Source: Acidobacteriota bacterium
Lineage (GTDB): Bacteria > Acidobacteriota > Aminicenantia > JBFLYD01
NCBI GenBank assembly: GCA_040756905.1
Contig: JBFLYD010000021.1
Location: 1-41,350 of the forward strand
Direction: 5' to 3'
DNA: 41,350 nucleotides
A program made the translations under genes and the position numbers. Of this stretch, positions 32,457-39,766 are shown one piece after another; position 1 is the stretch's first letter, and every line of letters starts with the position of its first letter. The notes beneath the pieces are model-generated. The model searched no databases and was not told where the DNA came from. It saw only the letters and a list, made by a program, of their open reading frames with translations.

Positions 32457-34058
32457 TTATTGGTAACGTGGATCATATCTTATAGTGGCAACATAACTGA
32501 GAGAAAATAAAATAACAACGATAATGATAAGAACGATGAGATCAATGGAAATTCTCTGGAGTGTATCGATATAATTCTCATTCTTTAAAGAAAAGCGGAG
32601 AATATCATTAACATCAAGGTAAGATTTCAAATGTTTCAAGATATCGATCGGACCATATTTAAACTCTGCAAACATTCTAAAGAAATTACCCTTTGTCACG
32701 CTTTCTAATTCTCTATAAGTTTTATACTTTCCCTCTGTATAATAGGCTATCCATTCATCTGCTGTTCTCATCTCAGATTCTTTCATCTGGGTAAAATAGG
32801 CAAAAGAGGAAAACAGGTTTTTACTCATGTAATAATTTATAATTTGTTCTCGATACCTTTTGCATTTTTCTATAAATTGAAGATGACTCTCCAAATCTGT
32901 CCTGGTTAAGCCAGAAGCTATGTGTCTGAATATAGTTAGAGGCGAAATTATTGAAAGATATTTAGTTAAATTACTTTGTCGAATAAGGTCATTTAGATAA
33001 TTTTGCTGGATCGCATATTTTCTCTGGGCATATTCTATTCTAAGTGGTTCAGAAAATGAGTTTAATTGCCTTCTATTTTCCATTACATCTTTTGGGCTGA
33101 TCATGCGAGTTTGTCCATCTATACCACCTATATAAAGCCAGTTTATTCCCATTACGGGTTTAGGAAGTTTTTCTTCAAAATTTTTTACCTTTTTTCCAAA
33201 TTCTTCATTCAGATTTTTTGTAGCTTTATCTATTGCTTCTTTAGGTATGATACTGGTCAAACTTTGAGATAAAAAAAGCGAGGCATTTGGCACAATTATC
33301 ACCAGAAAAACCCAGATAAACAATGCAATCATCAAACTAGTGGAAGAGCGAGAAGTAAGAGTAGAAATAAACATACCTAAAAGTAAAAAAATAAGAACAT
33401 AAAGCAATGAAGAAAGAGAAATGCTCAATATTCGAAGCCAGTCTTCAATTTTAAATTCAATAGAGCGATGCACAAGGATTACTAAAAAGCTTACAATAAA
33501 ACTCAATAATATGATTGGAAGTAATGTGAGAACATGACCTAATAGTTTTCCAACAATCAACCTATCACGGGAGATATTATTAGCTAAAGTAGTTGCCAAT
33601 GTTCCACTTTCTTTCTCTTTAGAGAAAGAATCATAAGTGAAAAGAAGGGCAAAAAGAGAAAGTAAGACCGAGCAGATAAAAGTAAAATCAATGTTAAGAA
33701 ATGAAGCAAGAAATGGGTTTTCCCTTTCAGTAGCTGAGCCCTCAGCCAGGAAAGGAACTTGCCCGAGGAGGATTTTTACTTTATTTCCAAGGACTTCTTC
33801 TGAATCTGAAATGAATATACTTAGAGGCTCAGGCTTTTTTAATACTGTTGGACGAATTTGGGAGTAAACATAAATTTCCTTGAATTCCTTTTCATACTTT
33901 TGGCTCTCCTGCTGGTAAATTTTCAATCTTTCAAGATAGTGGACAAGAGATAAATTAATACTTATAGGTATCAATAAAACACAGAGCAATAGGCCAATAA
34001 GGAATTTGAAAGTGAGAAGGCTACTCAAAAATTCTTTTTTAGAGATATTCCATATCAT
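32457..34058 (-). CDS. ABC-2 type permease, array member 4
   Basis: A 533-residue membrane protein, the longest of the array. It has the shared layout: an N-terminal helix after ISKKEFLSSLLTFKF, a first outside loop, and the motif YDSFSKEKESGTLATTLANNISRDRLIVGK. Four or so helices, a long second outside loop (with SIISPLTIFRHIASGL) and a last helix follow. The tail is RYDPRYQ, a variant with two extra residues compared with the other members. Spacing to the neighbours is 6 nt on both sides, which implies coupled translation. Confidence 0.85.
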   Translation of the reverse strand: MIWNISKKEFLSSLLTFKFLIGLLLCVLLIPISINLSLVHYLERLKIYQQESQKYEKEFKEIYVYSQIRPTVLKKPEPLSIFISDSEEVLGNKVKILLGQVPFLAEGSATERENPFLASFLNIDFTFICSVLLSLFALLFTYDSFSKEKESGTLATTLANNISRDRLIVGKLLGHVLTLLPIILLSFIVSFLVILVHRSIEFKIEDWLRILSISLSSLLYVLIFLLLGMFISTLTSRSSTSLMIALFIWVFLVIIVPNASLFLSQSLTSIIPKEAIDKATKNLNEEFGKKVKNFEEKLPKPVMGINWLYIGGIDGQTRMISPKDVMENRRQLNSFSEPLRIEYAQRKYAIQQNYLNDLIRQSNLTKYLSIISPLTIFRHIASGLTRTDLESHLQFIEKCKRYREQIINYYMSKNLFSSFAYFTQMKESEMRTADEWIAYYTEGKYKTYRELESVTKGNFFRMFAEFKYGPIDILKHLKSYLDVNDILRFSLKNENYIDTLQRISIDLIVLIIIVVILFSLSYVATIRYDPRYQ

Positions 34059-34064
34059 CTCTTC

Positions 34065-35492
34065 TCATCTCACATCATATTTTATGAAGGAAATGTAGCT
34101 TGAAATGAAAAATATCAGGAGGAAAATGATAAGTATTGAAAAAAATGGAAGACACCATAGAAGTCTTCCTTTTAATTCTTCCTGGTTATAAGAGAATTTA
34201 GGCCTATCTGACATATCAATAAATGTGTTCCAGGGATCTTCAGCAGGGTGATTTTTCTGAAATTCTGAAACTTTTTTCATGGCATATTCTCTGAATCTTT
34301 CAGCCCAATTTTTTCCAATTCTGGCAAAATGAATCATATTTCTTATCCCTGTTGAAGAAAGATCAGAAGCTAAATATGTGAAGTTGGAAAGAGGGGAAAG
34401 AAGGGAAATAATTCCTGAGATAATAATTTGAGAGTCCTGCTTTTTACCAAACTGTCTCCAGATTTTATCTGCCTTTTCATTTTGAATTCTATTAGCCTCC
34501 TCCCAGGCCTTCTGCCATTCATTTGTATATTCTTCCATAGCTTTCCTGAACGCAAGGTCAGTCTTAGCTCTTTCCTTCCGGTCTTTTTCTAAAGGAGTTT
34601 CTTTCAAGAAGGGATATTTTTTATAAAGCTGAGCTTCCTTCTTTCTCCACAACTTTCTTCCAAGTTCATCCCTTTCCACATCAGTAATCCTTGAGGTTTC
34701 TCTTTGAACTTTTATGTATGAAGGCATTTTCATGATGAACGAAGTAATGTATGGAGAAATATTTGGGATGATGAAAACAAATAAAACCCAGAAAAAAAGG
34801 GAAGTCAATATGGAAGAGGAAGAAAATCGATGTTTTGAGGATATAAAAATACCTATACAATAAAAAATTGATATGTATATTATGGCTCCTATAATTATTA
34901 TTAGAAAAGAAATCCAGTCAGATACATTAAAATTAAATTTTGAGTTGAAACTTATGATTAAAAGCCCAATTAACAAGGAGACAAAGAATGGGATAAGAAG
35001 GGTAATTATTCCGCCTGCAATTTTACCCAGGATTAATCTTGACCTTGAGATGCTGTTTGATAAAGCTGAGCTTAAAGTTAAATCCTCTCTTTCTCCTGAA
35101 ATAGAATCATAAGAGAGAATCAATGCAGCAAGGCTCAAGAAAATCGAGACTATGAAAGTGAAGTCTATAAGGGGGAATACTATAGGAATGGGGTCGTTAT
35201 CAAAGAATTCTAAATTTATATCTTCAGAAATACCTCTTATCATGGAATGAAAAGGAATAGGAGGTTGAAAAGGGTTTAAAATAGCTCCTATCCTGTTGAA
35301 ATGGGCATAATTTTTCAAGAAATTTTCAATTTCTATCTGCCTCTGGGAATATTCATCTGCTTTTTTAGAATAATCTATGCTTAAAAAGAAAAATGTCAAA
35401 GGAATAAGTATTATTAAAAATAAAAAGATTACAAAGAATTTGAATGAAGAAATATTATTTTGAACCTCTTTTTTCACAATTGTTTTAAACAT
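34065..35492 (-). CDS. ABC-2 type permease, array member 3
   Basis: A 475-residue membrane protein of the same family. It starts MFKTIVKKEVQNNISSFKFF, has the central YDSISGEREDLTLSSALSNSISRSRLILGK, the outside-loop segment SLLSPLSNFTYLASDL, and ends SFIKYDVR. The second outside loop is rich in charged residues (ERDELGRKLWRKKEAQLYKKYP). Only 3 nt separate it from the previous permease gene. The upstream gene's last codons (GCG AGA TGA) lie where a ribosome binding site would be. Confidence 0.85.
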   Translation of the reverse strand: MFKTIVKKEVQNNISSFKFFVIFLFLIILIPLTFFFLSIDYSKKADEYSQRQIEIENFLKNYAHFNRIGAILNPFQPPIPFHSMIRGISEDINLEFFDNDPIPIVFPLIDFTFIVSIFLSLAALILSYDSISGEREDLTLSSALSNSISRSRLILGKIAGGIITLLIPFFVSLLIGLLIISFNSKFNFNVSDWISFLIIIIGAIIYISIFYCIGIFISSKHRFSSSSILTSLFFWVLFVFIIPNISPYITSFIMKMPSYIKVQRETSRITDVERDELGRKLWRKKEAQLYKKYPFLKETPLEKDRKERAKTDLAFRKAMEEYTNEWQKAWEEANRIQNEKADKIWRQFGKKQDSQIIISGIISLLSPLSNFTYLASDLSSTGIRNMIHFARIGKNWAERFREYAMKKVSEFQKNHPAEDPWNTFIDMSDRPKFSYNQEELKGRLLWCLPFFSILIIFLLIFFISSYISFIKYDVR

Positions 35493-35495
35493 TTT

Positions 35496-36758
35496 TCATC
35501 TCGCATCATATTTAGCAAAGAAATAATAAGCTAAGGTAAAGAACATAATATTCCAGAAAATAATTAGAAATAAATCTAAAAAAGCACCTTCAAGAAGTAT
35601 TTCTGAGATTGACCTTTGATTGTATTTAAATGCATGGGAAATAGATGGTTTTTCTGTTTGATAGAGAAACGGAAGAATTCTATTTTTGTAAGTGATTAAT
35701 TCTCTTTTTAAATTCCTTTCCTCACCAATTCCGGTCCCAGAAATATCCATCATGGAAAAAATGTAGCTTGAAACAGGAGAAATCCTATTTATTGATTTGA
35801 CGAAATCGATAAACTTATCGAATTTGATTCTGTAAGATTCATCGAGTTTATCATTTTCAGAGCTTATTTTTTCCACCCTTGAAGCCCAATCTTTCAAAGT
35901 TTCACCTTTACCAATCTTTCTTTCCTGAATTCTTTCAAATACCTCACCTATCCATATGTGCTGCCTTTTCTGATTTATAGATTTAACTGATGGAAGATCT
36001 TTAGCTCCTCGAGCTATAAGACTTCCCGAATTGGGAATTACAAAAACTAAAATAGCCCATAAAAAAAGAAGAACTACCAGGGAGGTTGATGATTTTCTTG
36101 TGATGGATGAAATAAGAAATCCGAGAGTAAAAAATACGGATATATAAAAAATTGAAATGCTCAAAAGAATCAAAAATCTTGATGCATGATCAGAAGAAAA
36201 TTTTATTTGAGGATCAATGTTTATAATTAGAAAGGTAAGAAGGGATATAATTAGAAAAGGCAAAACGAGACATAAAAAATTTCCTATCCACTTTCCGAAA
36301 ACAATGTTTGCCCTTGAGATATTGTTGCAAAGTAAAACTCTTAATGTTCCTGATTCTTTCTCTCCACATATTCTGTCAAATCCAAAAAGAAGAGCAACTA
36401 AAGATAGAATCACTTTAATCACATAAAGAAAATCTACTGTTGGATAGAAAGAAAATATTGGGTTTGATGCTTTTTGTCCTGCTCCTACTCGAATTCTTGT
36501 AACAGAGATTTCAAAAGACCTGGTCATAGCTTCATCAACACCTTTTACAAAAATTGAAAGGGGATTGGGAGGAAGAACCACTATAGGCTCTTCTGGCTTT
36601 GGTTTTATTATATGATAGTCTGAAAGCCTTTCTTTATAGTCCTTATACATTATAAAAATGGAAAGGCTTAACAAAAGGGAAGTTAAAAGAATGGCAATAA
36701 AAAATTTATAGCTCAGAAGGTTGCTTCTTATTTCATTTTTAACAATTTCTTTGATCAT
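35496..36758 (-). CDS. ABC-2 type permease, array member 2
   Basis: A 420-residue membrane protein, the shortest permease of the array. It begins MIKEIVKNEIRSNLLSYKFF, carries FDRICGEKESGTLRVLLCNNISRANIVFGK, then about four helices, an outside loop with SINRISPVSSYIFSMMDISGTG, and the tail FFAKYDAR. It is the first permease after the ATPase gene, separated from it by 75 nt holding a strong stem-loop. The first outside loop contains a proline-rich patch (KPKPEEPIVVLPPNP). Confidence 0.85.
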   Translation of the reverse strand: MIKEIVKNEIRSNLLSYKFFIAILLTSLLLSLSIFIMYKDYKERLSDYHIIKPKPEEPIVVLPPNPLSIFVKGVDEAMTRSFEISVTRIRVGAGQKASNPIFSFYPTVDFLYVIKVILSLVALLFGFDRICGEKESGTLRVLLCNNISRANIVFGKWIGNFLCLVLPFLIISLLTFLIINIDPQIKFSSDHASRFLILLSISIFYISVFFTLGFLISSITRKSSTSLVVLLFLWAILVFVIPNSGSLIARGAKDLPSVKSINQKRQHIWIGEVFERIQERKIGKGETLKDWASRVEKISSENDKLDESYRIKFDKFIDFVKSINRISPVSSYIFSMMDISGTGIGEERNLKRELITYKNRILPFLYQTEKPSISHAFKYNQRSISEILLEGAFLDLFLIIFWNIMFFTLAYYFFAKYDAR

Positions 36759-36777
36759 TAGCTTCTGTGTAGCCCTT

Positions 36778-36823
36778 TAGTCATTTAGCCCGTTAGCTCT
36801 AAAGCCAAAAGGCTAAATGGCTA
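36778..36823 (-). promoter_or_regulatory. Stem-loop between the ATPase and the downstream permeases
   Basis: The minus-strand transcript can form a 13-bp stem with one mismatch (TAGCCATTTAGCC at 36823-36811 with GGCTAAATGACTA at 36790-36778) and a 20-nt loop. There is no T-run after it, so it is not a classic terminator. It is well placed to protect the upstream ATPase message from decay or to reduce read-through into the permease genes. Confidence 0.45.
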
Positions 36824-36833
36824 TCTTCATTGT

Positions 36834-37544
36834 TTATCTTGTCTCCATGTATTGAAGGTAGAGTTTCTCTAAATTCTCATGCTCTATCTCTTTTGAGGTC
36901 ATCTCTGCAACTAAGTATCCTTCTTTCATTATTCCAACTCTATCTGCAATCTCCTTTGCACGGAATATGTCATGGGTTGACATGAGGACTGCTTTTCCCT
37001 CATCCCTTATCTCAAATAGAATCTCGAGGAACTCATGGGCAGCCTGAGGGTCTAAACCTGCTGTTGGTTCATCAAGTAACATATTCTCTGCATCCTTTGT
37101 AATTGCAATTGCCAGAGCTAACTTCTGTCTCATCCCTTTTGAGAAGTGTTTCACCCTTTTCTCAAACGCCTCCTCCTCCAGTCCTACTCTTCTCATAATG
37201 TTGAAATAATCCTTCTTGGTTAAATTCTTTTTTCCTCCTAATTTTGCAAAAAAATCGAGGTTCTGTGTTGCACGAAGGTTTCCGTAGAGCATGACATTCT
37301 CTGGAACGTAGGAGACATATCTTTTTGCTTCAAGGGGGTCTTTTGTGACGTCTATTCCGTTTATAAAGGCAGTTCCAGAGGTTGGAGGAATAAAATTCAG
37401 GAATAGATTTATCGTTGTTGTTTTTCCAGCTCCATTTGCACCTAAAAGGCAGTATATCTCCCCTTTTTTTACCTCCATGTTTAAATTATTCAAAGCCCTT
37501 GTTCTATCCTCATATACTTTTGTGAGATTTTCAGTTTTAAGCAT
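36834..37544 (-). CDS. ABC transporter ATPase for the permease array
   Basis: An ATPase of the ABC-2 export type. Numbered from the GTG two codons upstream, Walker A is GANGAGKTT (37-45). The signature is FSKGMRQ rather than LSGGQ, usual in this group; Walker B reads NMLLDEPTAGLD, and the switch His is in MSTHDIFRAKEIAD. I choose the ATG at 37544, giving 236 residues, because AAGGAGG ends 5 nt upstream of it; the GTG at 37550 would abut that site. The AGG AGG codons for the last two Arg of the upstream NEW3 protein form the ribosome binding site, so the two are translationally linked. It is the only ATPase in view for five permeases. Confidence 0.92.
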   Translation of the reverse strand: MLKTENLTKVYEDRTRALNNLNMEVKKGEIYCLLGANGAGKTTTINLFLNFIPPTSGTAFINGIDVTKDPLEAKRYVSYVPENVMLYGNLRATQNLDFFAKLGGKKNLTKKDYFNIMRRVGLEEEAFEKRVKHFSKGMRQKLALAIAITKDAENMLLDEPTAGLDPQAAHEFLEILFEIRDEGKAVLMSTHDIFRAKEIADRVGIMKEGYLVAEMTSKEIEHENLEKLYLQYMETR

Positions 37545-37546
37545 AT

Positions 37547-39022
37547 TCACCTCCTTGTTAGTTTTATCCCAAATACCACAATGCCCACTAAAAGACCTAT
37601 GAGTAATGTTATCAGCACTGTTATACCCAGGATATTTGTTTTTGATGAGATGTGAATCCTTACGATCTTATCCTCTGATTCAATCCTTCTTCCAAAAGAT
37701 GTGCATTCGGTCTTAATCTTTGGTTCATAATCTCCAACTGATACATCTACTGGGGGAAGAAACCTTATCTTAACGATTCTCTCTTTATCCTGTTCCAATG
37801 ATTGAATTAAATCTGGCTCTACATCAGCTCTCCAGTTTAAAGGTAAATCCGTATATATTCTTATGTTATCCAATCTTCTTGTTCCTGTGTTTTTCACATT
37901 TACATCCATCTCCACATCCTCTCCCACTTTTATCTCATGGTATAGGTTTAAAGCTCCTACCTCAATCCTTCCTATTCCTCTGGGTATTATCTCAAGCCTT
38001 ACTTTTCCTCCCTTTATGTCTTTTAGAATAGCCATTTTGCCCTCTGGTCCTTTAGCCGTTTGGCTAATAGATCTTTCAAGCTTATTAGATTCTTCTTCAT
38101 CCAGACAGAGTGTATAAAACTCAATAGATTTATCTATTTTTACTTCCTCTGAAGGATTTTTTGGTAGGTAGAGTTTTAACTGGAGCTTTAAAGAGGTTAT
38201 TCCCTCAGAGAATTTTATCTGGGAGAGTCTTGCAGAAGTCTGGGGATCGATGAAATCGTAGGCTATCTGATGGGGAAGACCAAAGAGGTGAAGTCTAAAT
38301 ACAGAACCTTCCCTTGTGAACCTCTCCAAAGAGAGGTCAAATGAGGCTTCTCCTCCTAAATCAGCCTCCTGGGAGAATTGAGATGAATTCACTGTCACAA
38401 TGTTTGCGGAGGCTTCTTTTAGAAGATATACCTTTGTTCTCTCTTCTCTTCCTGCGTAGAAAACCGAAACCTCTAAGGATTCAACATCTTTAAGTAAAAT
38501 AAAATCTGCCTCTTTCGCCTCTCCTAAAGAAAGCGATGAGATTTTTTCCTGATACGGCTCTGAGATTATAAACCCATCTGAAAGAAGTGATACATATATA
38601 TCTTTTATCTCTTTCAGGAAATCCTGAGGAAATAGCTCTTCCTTTATTCCTAAAGAAAACAATGCTTCTAATTCCTTTGCTGAATAAAGAAGGGATACTT
38701 TTACATGGATTTTTCCCCTTTGATCCATCCATTTTGTGGCTGAATCAACTACAACTTTTGCCTCAGAACCAGTAAATGAGATAAGTGCTTGCTGATATTC
38801 AACCTGTGCCCTTAGATAGGAGGTTTCTTTCTTTGCAAACTCCTCCTCAGAGATTAAACCAGCTTCTTTTAGTTTCAGCGCTCTTTCATAATCTCCTCTC
38901 ATCTCCTGAAGGTGAAGCTGTGCTTTTTTGAGGTTTAAAAGTTTTTGGGTCTGAGATTCCTGGGGAAAGAGGAATAGAGATATAGAAATTAGAATCAAAA
39001 TAAAAAAAATCTTTTTAATCAT
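37547..39022 (-). CDS. Membrane-anchored coiled-coil/NEW3-domain protein
   Basis: A 491-residue exported protein. The signal peptide is 1-20 (ending LFPQ). A coiled coil (about 27-83, LNLKKAQLHLQEMRGDYERALKLKEAGLISEEEF) resembles the hairpin of HlyD/TolC-type adaptor proteins. The middle is beta-rich. A NEW3/Ig-like segment (about 385-460, VKVGEDVEMDVNVKNTGTRRLDNIRIY, then LPPVDVSVGDYEPKIK) precedes a C-terminal helix (463-487) and a basic end (KLTRR). It is thus anchored in the inner membrane with its body outside. It overlaps the RHH gene by 8 nt and the ribosome binding site of the ATPase gene. A periplasmic adaptor or substrate-capture role for the ABC system is an inference. Confidence 0.75.
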   Translation of the reverse strand: MIKKIFFILILISISLFLFPQESQTQKLLNLKKAQLHLQEMRGDYERALKLKEAGLISEEEFAKKETSYLRAQVEYQQALISFTGSEAKVVVDSATKWMDQRGKIHVKVSLLYSAKELEALFSLGIKEELFPQDFLKEIKDIYVSLLSDGFIISEPYQEKISSLSLGEAKEADFILLKDVESLEVSVFYAGREERTKVYLLKEASANIVTVNSSQFSQEADLGGEASFDLSLERFTREGSVFRLHLFGLPHQIAYDFIDPQTSARLSQIKFSEGITSLKLQLKLYLPKNPSEEVKIDKSIEFYTLCLDEEESNKLERSISQTAKGPEGKMAILKDIKGGKVRLEIIPRGIGRIEVGALNLYHEIKVGEDVEMDVNVKNTGTRRLDNIRIYTDLPLNWRADVEPDLIQSLEQDKERIVKIRFLPPVDVSVGDYEPKIKTECTSFGRRIESEDKIVRIHISSKTNILGITVLITLLIGLLVGIVVFGIKLTRR

Positions 39023-39206
39023 GTCTTAATCTCTCCATATCATCTGAAAATTCAAGCTTCCCTTCCATATTTATGATCTCCTCTATCCTCTTTTTTTTGA
39101 TGTATTCTTTAAGTGATAATATAATGGCCTCTGTTCTTGTCCTTGCTTTAGACAATCTTTTCACTTCCTCCAGTATATCATCAGGTAAAATGATTGATAT
39201 TTTCAT
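39015..39206 (-). CDS. Solitary ribbon-helix-helix protein (VapB-like)
   Basis: A 63-residue protein. MKISIILPDDILEEVKRLS is the DNA-contact strand and first helix. KARTRTEAIILSLKEYIKKKRIEEI is the second, close to the type II VapB/DUF2191 antitoxin pattern. The C-terminus (INMEGKLEFSDDMERLRHD) is the usual toxin-binding tail. No PIN toxin follows: instead the gene overlaps the NEW3 protein start by 8 nt, in the position where vapC normally lies. It may be an exapted autorepressor of the ABC operon or a leftover antitoxin. GGGA lies 5 nt before the ATG. Confidence 0.75.
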   Translation of the reverse strand: MKISIILPDDILEEVKRLSKARTRTEAIILSLKEYIKKKRIEEIINMEGKLEFSDDMERLRHD

Positions 39207-39240
39207 AATTTCCCAATAGATTAAGCAAACTCCATGCCAA

Positions 39241-39269
39241 ATTATATAAAATTAGAAAGAAGTCAACAA
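39241..39269 (-). promoter_or_regulatory. Promoter of the RHH-NEW3-ATPase-permease operon
   Basis: On the minus strand TTGTTG (39269-39264) and TATAAT (39246-39241) are 17 bp apart. Transcription would begin near 39234, about 28 nt before the RHH ATG. The RHH product could bind here. A TTGACT one half-turn inside is an alternative -35 but gives a spacing that is too short. Confidence 0.5.
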
Positions 39270-39352
39270 TTATATATATTTCCTTCCCCTGGGTTGAACC
39301 AGGTTTATTGACAAAAGCGGGTAAATAATTACTCAATTTGATCCATATTTCA

Positions 39353-39496
39353 TTAAAATTCTTTTTTTCTCTTTGATATTATTAGCTTCTTTCTATATGG
39401 GTAAAAATTTACACAAAAATTTAAGATTTTTACGCAAATTTTTAAGTTTCTCTTGATATTATTAGCTTTCCTCAGAAGCTTTTCATGGGTATTCAT
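39353..39496 (-). pseudogene. Small ORF resembling a HicA-like N-terminus, probably degenerate
   Basis: The minus strand has GAGGTGAGAAA directly before an ATG at 39496. It encodes MNTHEKLLRKANNIKRN followed by Lys/Asn/Phe-rich low-complexity residues to a stop at 39353 (47 residues). The opening resembles the N-terminus of some HicA-like small proteins, but the rest does not. An imperfect 20-bp direct repeat (AAGCTAATAATATCAAGAGAAA and its near copy about 80 bp away) shows that the region has been duplicated. It is either a decayed gene or a small unknown gene. Confidence 0.25.
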
Positions 39497-39528
39497 TTTC
39501 TCACCTCTTAATCCCTTTTCACCAATTA

Positions 39529-39713
39529 GTGTTGTGTCACTTAAATACCTTTCCTTATTCTTATGTGACACAACACTTTCCCTATGGGAGAAAGATCTCC
39601 TTAGACGCTTCGCTGAGCACCCCCAGACATGGGGAAGCCTTCTTCCCCATACCCCTTCAGTGTGCTGTAAGAGAGACCGTCTGCCTGCGAAGAGATTTAA
39701 GGAACAGCACACT
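39529..39713. repeat. Cluster of three perfect inverted repeats
   Basis: Three independent palindromes lie within 185 bp: 12-bp arms at 39529-39540 and 39565-39576 (GTGTTGTGTCAC), 9-bp arms at 39629-39637 and 39642-39650 with a 4-nt loop (ATGGGGAAG), and 10-bp arms at 39659-39668 and 39704-39713 (AGTGTGCTGT). The block is more GC-rich than its surroundings and does not code for a convincing protein. It follows the stop of the first permease gene and may hold its terminator, a structured RNA or a decayed mobile element. Confidence 0.5.
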
Positions 39714-39766
39714 AATATTCTCCACTCTTCCCTTCAAAGCTAATGGATAGGGAGTAATAGCAATAT

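Noticed and set aside
38050-38072. TTTAGCC-GTTT-GGCTAA hairpin inside the NEW3 gene, similar to the stem-loop at 36.8 kb
   Set aside because: It lies in coding sequence and the match is short; no separate function can be supported.
39497-39712. Longer minus-strand frame covering the hairpin cluster
   Set aside because: It runs through three inverted repeats with an unnatural Arg/Leu-rich composition and no ribosome binding site; only the short inner ORF has one.
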